A DNA stretch of 64,000 nucleotides from Enterobacter bugandensis (lineage in GTDB: Bacteria; Pseudomonadota; Gammaproteobacteria; Enterobacterales; Enterobacteriaceae): the NCBI RefSeq assembly GCF_900324475.1, contig NZ_LT992502.1, positions 2,976,001 through 3,040,000 on the forward strand, in the 5' to 3' direction. The notes below the pieces were generated by a model, which was not told where the DNA came from, made no database searches, and worked only from the letters and a program-made list of their open reading frames with translations. Of the stretch, positions 56,286-64,000 are shown piece by piece (position 1 is the first letter of the stretch; each line of letters starts with the position of its first letter). A program made the position numbers and the translations under genes.

Positions 56286-57203
56286 TCAGCTCACGAGCTG
56301 GAGCTCACGGTTCTCAAGCGACGGCTTGCTGACCAGCGACATTAAAATCTCTTTTACCGCCTGCGCCTGCGGCGACAGCGAACCGCGAGCGGACATGTTC
56401 AGCGACAGCGGCAGGCTCATCGAAGGCGTGGTGATCCGCGCCATCCAGCCGTTTGCCGCACCGCACAGCGAGCGCGCGGCGGATTCCGGCAGTACGGTGA
56501 CACCCATTCCGCTGGCAATGGCCGCGGTCAGCGTGGAGATTGAGTCGATTTCGCCGATGATTTTGGCCGTCAGGCGGCGCAGGGAGAACGCTTCGTCCAC
56601 GCGCACGCGCACGGCGCTGTAGTCGCGCGGCAGATAGAGGTTCATCTCTGCCACGGCGGTAAGATCGACGCTCTGGCCCGGACAGTCGCGGGTGCCCACG
56701 AGGTAGAGATCTTCCTTGAGCAGCGGCTGGCTGGTGATCCCGGCAACCGGGGAGCGATCGTAAAGGACCGCCATGTCCAGCTGGCCGTTGAGCAGCTTGT
56801 CATTCAGTACAGAACCACTGTTTTCATGAAGATAGACCAGCACTTCCGGCAGCTCGGCGCGCACGGCCTGCAGAAGCGGCATAGTGATAGAGGACGCCGC
56901 CGTTCCCGGTGCCAGCCCGATAGAAACGTGCCCGCTCAGGGTCTGGCCCACGTTGTTCACCGCAAGCTGCGCCTGTTCACATTGACGCAGGATAGTGCGG
57001 GCATGGGTATACAGGATCTTGCCTGCTTCCGTTGGCGTGACGCCGCGTTTGGTGCGGATCAGTAACTGCTGATCCATCTCGCCTTCCAGAGTAGCCACCT
57101 GCTGGCTCAGCGCAGGCTGCGCGATGTGCAGCACTTCTGCCGCTTGAGTCAGGCTGCCGATATCGACGATTTTTACGAAGTATTTCAGTCGTCTTAAGTT
57201 CAT
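56286..57203 (-). CDS. nac: Nitrogen assimilation control protein Nac
   Basis: Nac is a LysR-type regulator that couples sigma-70 genes (hut, put, ure, gdhA) to the nitrogen response. The 305-residue product equals the E. coli and Klebsiella length, starting MNLRRLKYFVKIVDIGSLTQAAEVLHIAQPALSQQVATLE. A sigma-54 promoter and an NtrC site are visible upstream. Lack of a co-inducer is typical, since control is by synthesis. Confidence 0.97.
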   Translation of the reverse strand: MNLRRLKYFVKIVDIGSLTQAAEVLHIAQPALSQQVATLEGEMDQQLLIRTKRGVTPTEAGKILYTHARTILRQCEQAQLAVNNVGQTLSGHVSIGLAPGTAASSITMPLLQAVRAELPEVLVYLHENSGSVLNDKLLNGQLDMAVLYDRSPVAGITSQPLLKEDLYLVGTRDCPGQSVDLTAVAEMNLYLPRDYSAVRVRVDEAFSLRRLTAKIIGEIDSISTLTAAIASGMGVTVLPESAARSLCGAANGWMARITTPSMSLPLSLNMSARGSLSPQAQAVKEILMSLVSKPSLENRELQLVS

Positions 57204-57259
57204 TTTGCCCCCTGTTCGAAATGCATTGCCGGAACCGGCTGTCGTTGTTGAACAGGTTT

Positions 57260-57275
57260 TGCAATATGAATGCCA
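57260..57275 (-). promoter_or_regulatory. Sigma-54 promoter of nac
   Basis: On the minus strand TGGCATTCATATTGCA matches the -24/-12 consensus TGGCACG-N4-TTGCW with correct GG-to-GC spacing. It lies about 57 bases upstream of the nac start, as known for nac. Confidence 0.85.
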
Positions 57276-57393
57276 CTTTTACCGTGCGGTCTGAATTGTT
57301 CGCTAACCGCCTGAAAATAAGGAAACCTAATCATGGAGGGGTGATTTATTACTGAAACAGCAGTTTACGATCTGCCCCATTAGAGGTATATCC

Positions 57394-57409
57394 GCACCAT
57401 TACGGTGCA
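57394..57409. promoter_or_regulatory. NtrC binding site upstream of nac
   Basis: GCACC-ATTAC-GGTGC(A) fits the NtrC consensus GCACY-N5-RGTGC and lies about 130 bases upstream of the sigma-54 promoter, a typical enhancer distance. Confidence 0.75.
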
Positions 57410-57476
57410 TTCCGCTGTCAAAAACATCATTTTGCCGATTTTGTCAGCAAACGATCAAAAGGCGTTGATCCACCCT

Positions 57477-57505
57477 TTGACAAGGCGAACGCAGGTCGAT
57501 AATAT
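57477..57505 (+). promoter_or_regulatory. Promoter of the second tRNA-Asn gene
   Basis: TTGACA (57477-57482), 17 bases, TAATAT (57500-57505) and discriminator GCGCC repeat the first tRNA-Asn promoter almost exactly. Confidence 0.8.
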
Positions 57506-57523
57506 GCGCCCCGTTCACACGAT

Positions 57524-57599
57524 TCCTCTGTAGTTCAGTCGGTAGAACGGCGGACTGTTAATCCGTATGTCACTGGTTCGAGTCCAGTCAGAGGAGCCA
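57524..57599 (+). tRNA. asnV: tRNA-Asn (GTT), second copy
   Basis: The 76 bases are identical to the tRNA at 51003, with anticodon GTT at 57557-57559 and encoded CCA. Position between nac and ldtA matches E. coli asnV. Confidence 0.97.
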
Positions 57600-57607
57600 A
57601 ATTTGAA

Positions 57608-57630
57608 AAGCCTGCTTTTAAAGCAGGCTT
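57608..57630 (+). terminator. Terminator of the second tRNA-Asn
   Basis: AAGCCTGCTTT and AAAGCAGGCTT followed by TTTGCTTTT, the same hairpin as after the first copy. Confidence 0.85.
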
Positions 57631-57657
57631 TTTGCTTTTCTGCGCAAGGTAAATGCA

Positions 57658-57682
57658 AAACGGCAACTGGGTTGCCGTTTTT
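57658..57682. terminator. Second hairpin downstream of tRNA-Asn, facing ldtA
   Basis: AAACGGCAAC and GTTGCCGTTT form a perfect 10-base-pair stem with a 3-base loop and a TTTT tail on the plus strand and AAAA/TTTT-type flanks on the minus strand, so it may serve both directions. Confidence 0.7.
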
Positions 57683-57688
57683 AGTGTG

Positions 57689-57726
57689 TCCCCCTCTCCC
57701 GTGGGGAGGGTTGGGGTGAGGGCACC
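57689..57726. repeat. REP-like palindromic element
   Basis: CCCCCTCTCCC-GTGG-GGAGGGTTGGGGTGAGGG has the CCCTCTCCC...GGGTGAGGG form of interspersed palindromes common in Enterobacter and relatives. It sits between tRNA-Asn and ldtA. Only one copy is in this window. Confidence 0.6.
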
Positions 57727-57742
57727 AGCCCGCACTATGCCC

Positions 57743-58639
57743 TTACATGCCGATTTTAACCGGCATCCCCGACCGCCGTTCCAGTTCAGCGCCCGCCCCC
57801 TCGTTTATCAACTGTGTCTGCTGTGCGGCGGAGATGGGCAGAGGCACTTTCCGGCTCGATTCAAATTCCGCCCGGTTACGCGACAGCGGTTCGTGAACCT
57901 CCACCCAGCGGCTGCCGTCCGGCTCCGTGGTCACCTTAACGGGGCGATCGATAAGCTGCACGCGGGTGCCCACGGGGACATTATCAAAAAGATATTTAAT
58001 GTCGTTGTTACGCAGACGAATACAGCCCTGGCTCACCCGCAGCCCAATGCCGAAATTGGAGTTTGTGCCGTGTATGGCATATAGCCTGCCGATATATATC
58101 GCATACAACCCCATCGGGTTATCCGGCCCGGCGGGCACGAAGGCGGGCAGCGTTTTCCCCTCTGCCGCATAGGCACGACGCGTGTTCGGCGTAGGTGACC
58201 AGGTGGGGCCCTCCTGCTTGCGCTCAACCGCCGTGACCCAGTTACGCGGGGTTTCGCGACCGGCCTGACCAATGCCGATGGGCAATACTTCGACGGTATT
58301 GCTGCCCGGCGGATAATAGTAGAGACGCATTTCCGCCACGTTAACGACAATCCCCTCGCGCACGGTGTCGGGCAAAATCAGCTGCTGAGGAATGACCAGC
58401 CGGGTGCCGGATTTAGGCAAAAAAGGATCCACGCCCGGGTTCGCTTCCAGCATATTGCTGAGCCCCAGCCCGTGCTGTGCAGCAAAGGCCTCAAGCGGTA
58501 ACGTATTGCGCTCGGGAACGGTGATGGTAATCGGGGTTCCCACCAGCCGACTGCCTTCCGGCGGTAGGGTATAGGTTACGGCAAACGCACTGGGAACAGC
58601 GGCACACAGCGTAAGGACGAACCAGGTAAGTCGCATCAT
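57743..58639 (-). CDS. ldtA: L,D-transpeptidase LdtA (ErfK)
   Basis: LdtA links Braun lipoprotein to meso-diaminopimelate of peptidoglycan. The 298-residue product has a signal peptide ending AFA, a LysM-like region ([31 protein letters not shown]) and the YkuD catalytic domain with [20 protein letters not shown] holding the active-site Cys. The order nac, tRNA-Asn, ldtA agrees with E. coli. Confidence 0.94.
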   Translation of the reverse strand: MMRLTWFVLTLCAAVPSAFAVTYTLPPEGSRLVGTPITITVPERNTLPLEAFAAQHGLGLSNMLEANPGVDPFLPKSGTRLVIPQQLILPDTVREGIVVNVAEMRLYYYPPGSNTVEVLPIGIGQAGRETPRNWVTAVERKQEGPTWSPTPNTRRAYAAEGKTLPAFVPAGPDNPMGLYAIYIGRLYAIHGTNSNFGIGLRVSQGCIRLRNNDIKYLFDNVPVGTRVQLIDRPVKVTTEPDGSRWVEVHEPLSRNRAEFESSRKVPLPISAAQQTQLINEGAGAELERRSGMPVKIGM

Positions 58640-58660
58640 AATTTCCTGTGCTCACAAAAG

Positions 58661-58688
58661 AGAAAGCCTGGACTCAGGCAGGCTTTCT
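58661..58688 (-). terminator. Terminator after the P-type ATPase gene
   Basis: AGAAAGCCTG and CAGGCTTTCT form a 10-base-pair hairpin 12 bases after the ATPase stop, followed on the minus strand by CTTTTGTG. Confidence 0.75.
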
Positions 58689-58700
58689 CAGTTTACGCTA

Positions 58701-61394
58701 TTACGCTTCGATTTTACGCCATCTGCGCGTCAGCACTTTTTCCGCCTCGACGATAAGGAACATCACAAAACCAATCAGGAAGGTAATGACCCAGTAGCGG
58801 AACGGCAGCGCTTCGGTGCCAAACAGCATCTGCATGAACGGGGCGTAAATGATAAGAAGCTGTAGCGCCAGCAGTACGCCGCTCACGATCCAAATCCCTT
58901 TATTCGCCAGCAGACCTTTGCTCAGTGAGAAGCCGTCATTAACGCGACAGTTGAGCATGTAGAACCACTGCGCGGTCACCAGGGTTTGCAGCAGCACGGT
59001 GCGGATGAATTCCGCCGAGTAGCCGCGCGGCTGTAGCCAGGCTTCCAGCACGAAGGCGCTAATGGCAATCATCAGACCGACAAACACCACGCGCCAGATG
59101 GCGTAGCCGTCCATCACATGCAGATTCGCCTTGCGCGGTGGCCGGTTCATGATGTCCTTCTCACCCGCTTCAAACGCCAGGCCAAACGACAGGGTTGCTG
59201 AAGTGGCCATGTTCATCCACAGGATCAGGACCGGCGTCAGCGGAATCAGGTTCCCGGCCAGCAGCGCGATGATGATCAGCAAAGCCTGCGCGATGTTGCT
59301 CGGGATAACGAACAGAATCGTTTTTTTCAGGTTATCGTAAACCCGCCGTCCCTCGTGGACCGCACTGGCAATGGTGGCAAAATTGTCATCCGTTAACACC
59401 ATGTCGGCGGCTTCCTTGGTGACCTCAGTCCCCTTAATCCCCATGGCGATACCCACATCCGCCCGCTTGAGCGCCGGGGCATCGTTTACGCCATCCCCGG
59501 TCATGCCCACCACTTCCTGTTTACTTTGCAGGGCCTGCACGAGGCGGAATTTATCCTCCGGGCTGGTTCGGGCGAAAATATCGTACTGCTGCGCGGCGTC
59601 GCTCAGCTGACGGTCATCCATCGCCTCCAGCTCACGTCCGGTGATTGCGCTTGCGGCGTTACCAATCCCCAGCATTTGCCCAATGCTCATGGCCGTTTGC
59701 GGGTGGTCGCCGGTGATCATTTTCACGCGAATCCCGGCCTGCAGACAGTCGGCAATCGCGGTAATGGCCTCCGGACGCGGCGGATCCATCATTCCTGCAA
59801 TACCCAGCAGGATCACGCCATCATGGAGGTCCGGGTGATCCAGCTCGCGCTGTCCCTCGCGGGCAGGTTTCCAGGCCGCCGCCACCATGCGCAGCCCTTC
59901 CCGGGCATACTCTTCAATCTTCCCTTCCCAGTAAGGTTGATCGAACGGCTGCAGTCCGTCATTCGTCTGCTGGTACTGACAGAGGCGGAACAGGACGTCC
60001 GGCGCGCCGGTGATTAAAATCGCCTCTTCTTCACCCAGTCGGTAGAGCGTGGACATGTATTTATACTGCGAATCAAACGGGATTTTACTGCGCATTTCCG
60101 TATCAAGCGGTGGGAGCGGGATTTTCGCCGCCAGCACCTTCAGGGCGCCCTCGGTGGGTCCTCCGGTGATTTTCCACAGTCCCTGCTCGTCTTTGATCAG
60201 CTGGCTGTCATTGCAGAGGTCAATGGTGCGCAGGTAGCGTTCCAGCAGGGAACCCTGCGTCACGCTGACGGGCGTCGGGTCATCTACGTGGTGAATATTC
60301 CCCACCGGTTCGTAGCTGTCGCCCTCCACGCGATAGGTCGTGTCAGCGGTAATCACCGCTTTGACCGTCATTTCATTCATCGTCAGGGTGCCGGTTTTAT
60401 CCGAGCAGATGACCGTCATTGCGCCCAGGGTTTCCACCGTGGGCAACTTGCGAATAATGGCCTTGCGACGCGCCATGGCCTGTACGCCAAGCGAAAGGAT
60501 GATGGAAATGATGGCCGGCAGGCCTTCCGGCACGGCGGCAACGGCGAGGCTGATAAGCGACAGCACCAGTTCAGAAACCGGCATATCCCGGAACAGGAGG
60601 CTAAAGACGAACAGCGCTACCATCATCACCAGGATAGTGATGAAGATGGTCTTACCGAGCTTGTCCATCTGCACCATCAGCGGCGTGCGGTGCTTTTCAA
60701 TGTCGGACATCATCTGATTGATGTGGCCAAGCTCGGTCTCGCCCCCGGTTGCCACCACCACGCCTTTACCGCCGCCGGAGCTGACGGTGGTGCCTGAGTA
60801 GAGCAGATTATAGCGATCGCCTAAGGGCAGTTCCCCGCTTAACGCATCGCTGTTTTTCTCAACAACAGTGGATTCGCCAGTCAGGATGGCCTCCTCCACG
60901 CGAAGGTTATGCGCCTCAATCACGCGCAGGTCCGCAGGGATACGATCCCCGGCGCGGATCACCACGATATCGCCCGGGACCAGCGCCGTAGTGGGGATCG
61001 TTTCATGATTCCCCTGTCGTACCACCACGGCTTCGCTGGAGAGCATATTGCGAATACTCTGCAACGATTTCTCAGCATTGCTCTCCTGGATATGGCCGAT
61101 CAGCGCGTTAATGATGGCAACCCCGAGGATCACAAACATGTCTACCCAGTGGCCCATAAAGAGCTTAAGCAACGCGGCCACCAGCAGAACGTAAATCAGT
61201 ACATCGTTAAAATGCGCCAGGAAGCGCAGCCAGGCGGGTTTGCCCTTTTTTTGCGGTAACGCATTCTCACCATGCTGCTGAAGTCGGGCTGATGCCTCAG
61301 TGCCGCTAAGTCCTTCCAGAGTGGAGTGGATATTCGACAGGGTTTCATCAACGGTTTGTTGATAATACGGACGTTCAGGTTTTCCTGTTTTCAT
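58701..61394 (-). CDS. P-type cation-transporting ATPase (type II, PacL-like)
   Basis: This 897-residue inner-membrane pump has an N-terminal cation-ATPase domain, the actuator motif TGES (172-175), helix 4 PEGLP (289-293, as in Ca2+ pumps), phosphorylation site CSDKTGTLT (Asp332), hinge TGDGVNDAPALK, and ten predicted helices with a C-terminal cation-ATPase domain. Type II pumps move Ca2+, Mn2+ or Na+; the substrate here is not assigned. It has no counterpart at this place in E. coli. A stress protein gene precedes it by 47 bases, probably in one operon. Confidence 0.9.
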   Translation of the reverse strand: MKTGKPERPYYQQTVDETLSNIHSTLEGLSGTEASARLQQHGENALPQKKGKPAWLRFLAHFNDVLIYVLLVAALLKLFMGHWVDMFVILGVAIINALIGHIQESNAEKSLQSIRNMLSSEAVVVRQGNHETIPTTALVPGDIVVIRAGDRIPADLRVIEAHNLRVEEAILTGESTVVEKNSDALSGELPLGDRYNLLYSGTTVSSGGGKGVVVATGGETELGHINQMMSDIEKHRTPLMVQMDKLGKTIFITILVMMVALFVFSLLFRDMPVSELVLSLISLAVAAVPEGLPAIISIILSLGVQAMARRKAIIRKLPTVETLGAMTVICSDKTGTLTMNEMTVKAVITADTTYRVEGDSYEPVGNIHHVDDPTPVSVTQGSLLERYLRTIDLCNDSQLIKDEQGLWKITGGPTEGALKVLAAKIPLPPLDTEMRSKIPFDSQYKYMSTLYRLGEEEAILITGAPDVLFRLCQYQQTNDGLQPFDQPYWEGKIEEYAREGLRMVAAAWKPAREGQRELDHPDLHDGVILLGIAGMMDPPRPEAITAIADCLQAGIRVKMITGDHPQTAMSIGQMLGIGNAASAITGRELEAMDDRQLSDAAQQYDIFARTSPEDKFRLVQALQSKQEVVGMTGDGVNDAPALKRADVGIAMGIKGTEVTKEAADMVLTDDNFATIASAVHEGRRVYDNLKKTILFVIPSNIAQALLIIIALLAGNLIPLTPVLILWMNMATSATLSFGLAFEAGEKDIMNRPPRKANLHVMDGYAIWRVVFVGLMIAISAFVLEAWLQPRGYSAEFIRTVLLQTLVTAQWFYMLNCRVNDGFSLSKGLLANKGIWIVSGVLLALQLLIIYAPFMQMLFGTEALPFRYWVITFLIGFVMFLIVEAEKVLTRRWRKIEA

Positions 61395-61441
61395 TGTTAC
61401 TTCCTCAGGTTCTATTCAGAAATCACCTTGCTTTCATGAAA

Positions 61442-61873
61442 TTAACGAATAACGAAAACAGGAACATGGGCGTAACGAACAATACTTGCCGCCTCCGATC
61501 CTAACAAATGGGTTTGAATATTTGGATTGCGGGAGCCGACGATAATCGCGCCAGCAGCAAGTTCATCCGCCAGCTTAATAACCTCATCACGAACATTTCC
61601 GCTGCGAACATGGAGGTGAACGCGCTCTTCTGGCAAATTCAATTTTTTGACCAGGTCAGACAGTTTTTCTTTTGAATTATTAATCATATATTCATCCATC
61701 TTTCGCGCATCTGAAATAAAACCGCGCGTCAGCTCGGCTGAAAATTTTGGCATGACGTGCAGCAAATGAATGTCACCCAATGCGCTTTGCGCCAGAAACT
61801 GTGCATGCTGCAACGCTTTATCCGCCAGGCTTGTCTCGTAGACATCCACCGGAACGAGAATGTTTTTATACAT
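61442..61873 (-). CDS. Universal stress protein, UspF/G type
   Basis: This 143-residue UspA-family protein begins MYKNILVPVDVYETSLADK and ends HVPVFVIR. The phosphate-loop region IVGSRNPNIQTHLLGSEAAS places it with the nucleotide-binding UspF/G group. The start at ATG 61873 follows AGGA by about nine bases; ATG 61882 is an alternative. It would be co-transcribed with the downstream P-type ATPase. Confidence 0.9.
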   Translation of the reverse strand: MYKNILVPVDVYETSLADKALQHAQFLAQSALGDIHLLHVMPKFSAELTRGFISDARKMDEYMINNSKEKLSDLVKKLNLPEERVHLHVRSGNVRDEVIKLADELAAGAIIVGSRNPNIQTHLLGSEAASIVRYAHVPVFVIR

Positions 61874-62101
61874 ATCGAGCATCCTTTTTATAACCAACAC
61901 GAGAGTGAATGAAGCAAAAAAAACGCATTAAATGCAGGGGGTTGCCCTTAATGCCAGTTACGGTAAAAGAGATGAATAATATTAAACGTAGCACAGGAAT
62001 TTCAGGTTTAGCGCGTCCCCACTGCTAATGGTTATTTAACATTTATCTTTTCGCCGACTATGCTCATAGTGAGTTACCGCTTCCGGCTCATGGAGGAATG
62101 T

Positions 62102-62212
62102 ATGTATGGCATAAGCCTGATCCGACTGGGTATGTTTATTGCGCTTGCCATTATCGCCAGCACGGCGATTGGTTTATTTACCTATATGGTCGTCACTGTT
62201 CTGGCAGAATAG
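62102..62212 (+). CDS. 36-residue single-pass membrane peptide of unknown function
   Basis: A short frame MYGISLIRLGMF...MVVTVLAE encodes one hydrophobic helix (about residues 9-34) with few charges. GGAGG lies five bases before the ATG, a strong ribosome site for so short a gene. It ends 57 bases before the RND adaptor gene on the same strand. I do not recognise the family. By analogy to AcrZ it could modulate a transporter, but that is only an idea. Confidence 0.55.
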   Translation: MYGISLIRLGMFIALAIIASTAIGLFTYMVVTVLAE

Positions 62213-62269
62213 TGTCACCCCTGTCCAGGTTATGGAATAAATAAAACAGTTATTTATTAGGGGAATACA

Positions 62270-63355
62270 GTGAACCGCTACCTCTCTCTTTTACCGTTCG
62301 TTTTGTTAACGCTCACGGCGTGCGATCCTAAACCTGAACAAGCCTCCCCCCTGCCCAGAATGGTTAAAGTGGCGGAGGTGACGGTTCCCGGTTATGCCCA
62401 GCAGCGCGTTTTTCCCGCCCGCATTGAATCGGGCGATGCCACAGACCTTTCCTTCAAGCGCGCTGGTCAAATTGAAGCGCTCGATGTGCGTCAGGGCGCA
62501 GCCATCAAGCAGGGCCAACAGCTTGCAAGATTGAACGCCCGTGAAGCCCAGCAGCGGGTTAACGACAGGCAGACGGCGGCGACGCTGGCCCAGAGGCAGT
62601 TCGATCGCTTCCAGACGCTGGCGGGCCGCCAGGCGATTTCGAAAGCCGAAATGGACGTACAGCGTGCGAACCGCGATTCGGCGAATGCGGCGCTGCAGAT
62701 TGCCCGAGAAGAGTTGAATCAGATGACGCTCGTCGCCCCCTTCAGCGGGACGGCGGCCAGCGTACATGTCAGAAACCATCAGGTGGTGTCTGCCGGTCAG
62801 CCCATCGCGACGTTAACCCGCACCGATCTGCTTGATGTGGTGTTCAGCATCCCTGAAAACCTGTTTAAGACCTTTGATATCCGCAACGCGCAGTATCGTC
62901 CGGTAGTGAGAATTAACGCCATTCCGGATCGGGAATTTACCGCCGTCTACAAAGAGCACTCGGGCAGCAGCGACAGTAATACCCTGACCTGGCAGGTGAT
63001 ACTGACCATGCCGCGACCAGATGATTTTCCCGCCGTCGGTGGCGTAAGCGGTACGGTGACCATCAATTTAACCAACCTCCCGGCTGGCGCGGACGCTCAG
63101 GCGCTGGTTGTACCGGTTGAGGCCGTCTTTAACCCGGACAACAGCCCACGCAATGAGCCGCACGTCTGGGTTGTGGCGGGAGAAGGCGACACGCTCCTTC
63201 TTGAAGACCGCAAGGTCAGCGTGGGGCAAGTGATAACCGAAGGCGTGACGATCACCAGCGGGCTTAAGGCGGGCGAGCGCGTGGTGGCCGCAGGCGTGGG
63301 AGAGCTCCATGCTAACCAGCCGGTGCGTATCTGGACGCGTGAGCGGGGACTGTAA
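62270..63355 (+). CDS. RND efflux periplasmic adaptor lipoprotein
   Basis: This 361-residue membrane fusion protein has a lipoprotein signal with lipobox LTAC (Cys ~18), a lipoyl-like domain (GQIEALDVRQGAAIKQGQQLARL), an alpha-hairpin, a second lipoyl half (MTLVAPFSGTAASVHVRNHQVVSAGQPI) and a beta-barrel. The start is GTG 62270 with AGGGG upstream. Its stop overlaps the RND pump start by one base. Adaptor and pump would form a tripartite exporter with an outer-membrane factor; the substrate is unknown. Confidence 0.9.
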   Translation: MNRYLSLLPFVLLTLTACDPKPEQASPLPRMVKVAEVTVPGYAQQRVFPARIESGDATDLSFKRAGQIEALDVRQGAAIKQGQQLARLNAREAQQRVNDRQTAATLAQRQFDRFQTLAGRQAISKAEMDVQRANRDSANAALQIAREELNQMTLVAPFSGTAASVHVRNHQVVSAGQPIATLTRTDLLDVVFSIPENLFKTFDIRNAQYRPVVRINAIPDREFTAVYKEHSGSSDSNTLTWQVILTMPRPDDFPAVGGVSGTVTINLTNLPAGADAQALVVPVEAVFNPDNSPRNEPHVWVVAGEGDTLLLEDRKVSVGQVITEGVTITSGLKAGERVVAAGVGELHANQPVRIWTRERGL

Positions 63356-64000
63356 TGGATATCACTCGTCAATTTATTAATAACCCGGTTCGCGTCTGGC
63401 TAACGATTCTGCTGCTGGGCATTGGGGGGATTTTCGCCCTGTTGAATATCGGCAGGCTGGAAGATCCCGCCTTTACCATCAAAACCGCCGTGGTGGTCAC
63501 CCACTACCCCGGCGCATCCGCTCAGCAGGTTGAAGAAGAGGTGACGCTGCCGCTGGAGAATGCCCTTCAGCAGCTGCCTTATCTGGACAACGTGAGCTCC
63601 ATCTCTTCAAACGGTCTGTCGCAAATCACCGTTAACATCGCTTCACGCTATCACTCGAACGAACTGCCGCAGATTTGGGATGAGCTGCGCCGCCGCGTGG
63701 GCGATGCCTCGCGTCAGTTCCCGCCCGGCGTCGTCACGCCCTTTGTGAATGACGATTTCGGCGACGTGTTCGGCTTCTTCTTCGCCATTTCCGGGGATGA
63801 ATTCAGTAATCCTGAACTGGTGAGATATGCAGAGCAGCTGCGCCGCGCGTTGATTCTAGTTCCCGGCGTCGCGAAGGTCGCCATCGGCGGGGCCATTAGC
63901 CAACAGGTCAACATCGATATTTCCCTGACCAAAATGGCCGCGCGCGGCATTACGCTGAACCAGCTTTCCGCCCTGCTCAGCAGGCTCAACGTCGTTTCCA
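63355..64000 (+). CDS. RND efflux inner-membrane pump, N-terminal part (cut by window edge)
   Basis: The first 215 residues of an RND-superfamily transporter start at ATG 63355 (MDITRQFINNPVRVW) and run to the right edge without a stop. The first transmembrane helix (~residues 13-31), the porter-domain segments THYPGASAQQVEEEVTLPLENAL and WDELRRRVGDASRQFPPGV are typical of HAE-type RND pumps. It follows the adaptor with a one-base overlap. Confidence 0.93.
   Translation, partial: MDITRQFINNPVRVWLTILLLGIGGIFALLNIGRLEDPAFTIKTAVVVTHYPGASAQQVEEEVTLPLENALQQLPYLDNVSSISSNGLSQITVNIASRYHSNELPQIWDELRRRVGDASRQFPPGVVTPFVNDDFGDVFGFFFAISGDEFSNPELVRYAEQLRRALILVPGVAKVAIGGAISQQVNIDISLTKMAARGITLNQLSALLSRLNVVS

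Overview
The window is chromosomal DNA from a gamma-proteobacterium of the family Enterobacteriaceae. The backbone follows the Escherichia coli order fliK-R, rcsA, dsrB, yodD, dsrA, mpgP, dgcQ, yodC, yedI, yedA, vsr, dcm, yedJ, porin, and later mtfA, tRNA-Asn, cbl, nac, tRNA-Asn, ldtA. The accessory genes (chromosomal aerobactin locus, soluble fumarate reductase cluster, chaperone-usher fimbriae) and protein identities that are close to but not the same as E. coli point to the Enterobacter/Lelliottia/Klebsiella side of the family. Species is an inference.

Bases 1-4771 are the end of the flagellar fliK-L-M-N-O-P-Q-R operon (C-ring and export gate). Bases 4772-14086 hold the capsule co-regulator rcsA with RcsAB-like boxes, the small RNA DsrA, a phosphatase with an altered HAD motif (mpgP), the diguanylate cyclase dgcQ, and the Dcm methylase/Vsr repair pair. 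An OmpC-type porin and a divergent MurQ-like etherase follow.

Bases 16622-26559 form a coherent anaerobic C4-dicarboxylate module. It contains a local DcuS/DcuR sensor pair, a cytoplasmic ApbE flavin transferase, a 926-residue fumarate reductase with old-yellow-enzyme, FMN-binding and FAD domains, a DASS-family dicarboxylate antiporter and a class I fumarase. A perfect FNR palindrome lies in the central divergent promoter region. Together they would import C4-dicarboxylate, dehydrate malate to fumarate and reduce fumarate with soluble NADH-type electrons instead of a membrane quinol enzyme.

Bases 26713-35594 are a chaperone-usher fimbrial operon (pilin, chaperone, usher, adhesin, second chaperone), a membrane-bound ToxR-like regulator, a 0.9-kb AT-rich gene-free region carrying an FNR-like palindrome and phased repeats, and a stand-alone EAL protein. 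Bases 35804-40539 hold a citrate/tricarballylate-type symporter with an orphan solute-binding protein and LysR regulator, then an FeS photolyase coupled to a 48-residue Cys-rich protein.

Bases 42735-50839 are a complete aerobactin locus (MFS exporter, iucABCD, iutA) with a Fur box, inserted between mtfA and a tRNA-Asn gene. The tRNA-Asn region (51003-57599) has two intact tRNAs and one decayed tRNA 3' end. Between them lie a small oxidoreductase/RidA/LysR islet, an AT-rich gene of unknown function that I suspect is PIN-like, and the nitrogen/sulfur regulators cbl and nac. The right end has ldtA, a P-type ATPase with a universal stress protein, an undescribed 36-residue membrane peptide, and the start of an RND efflux operon cut by the window edge.
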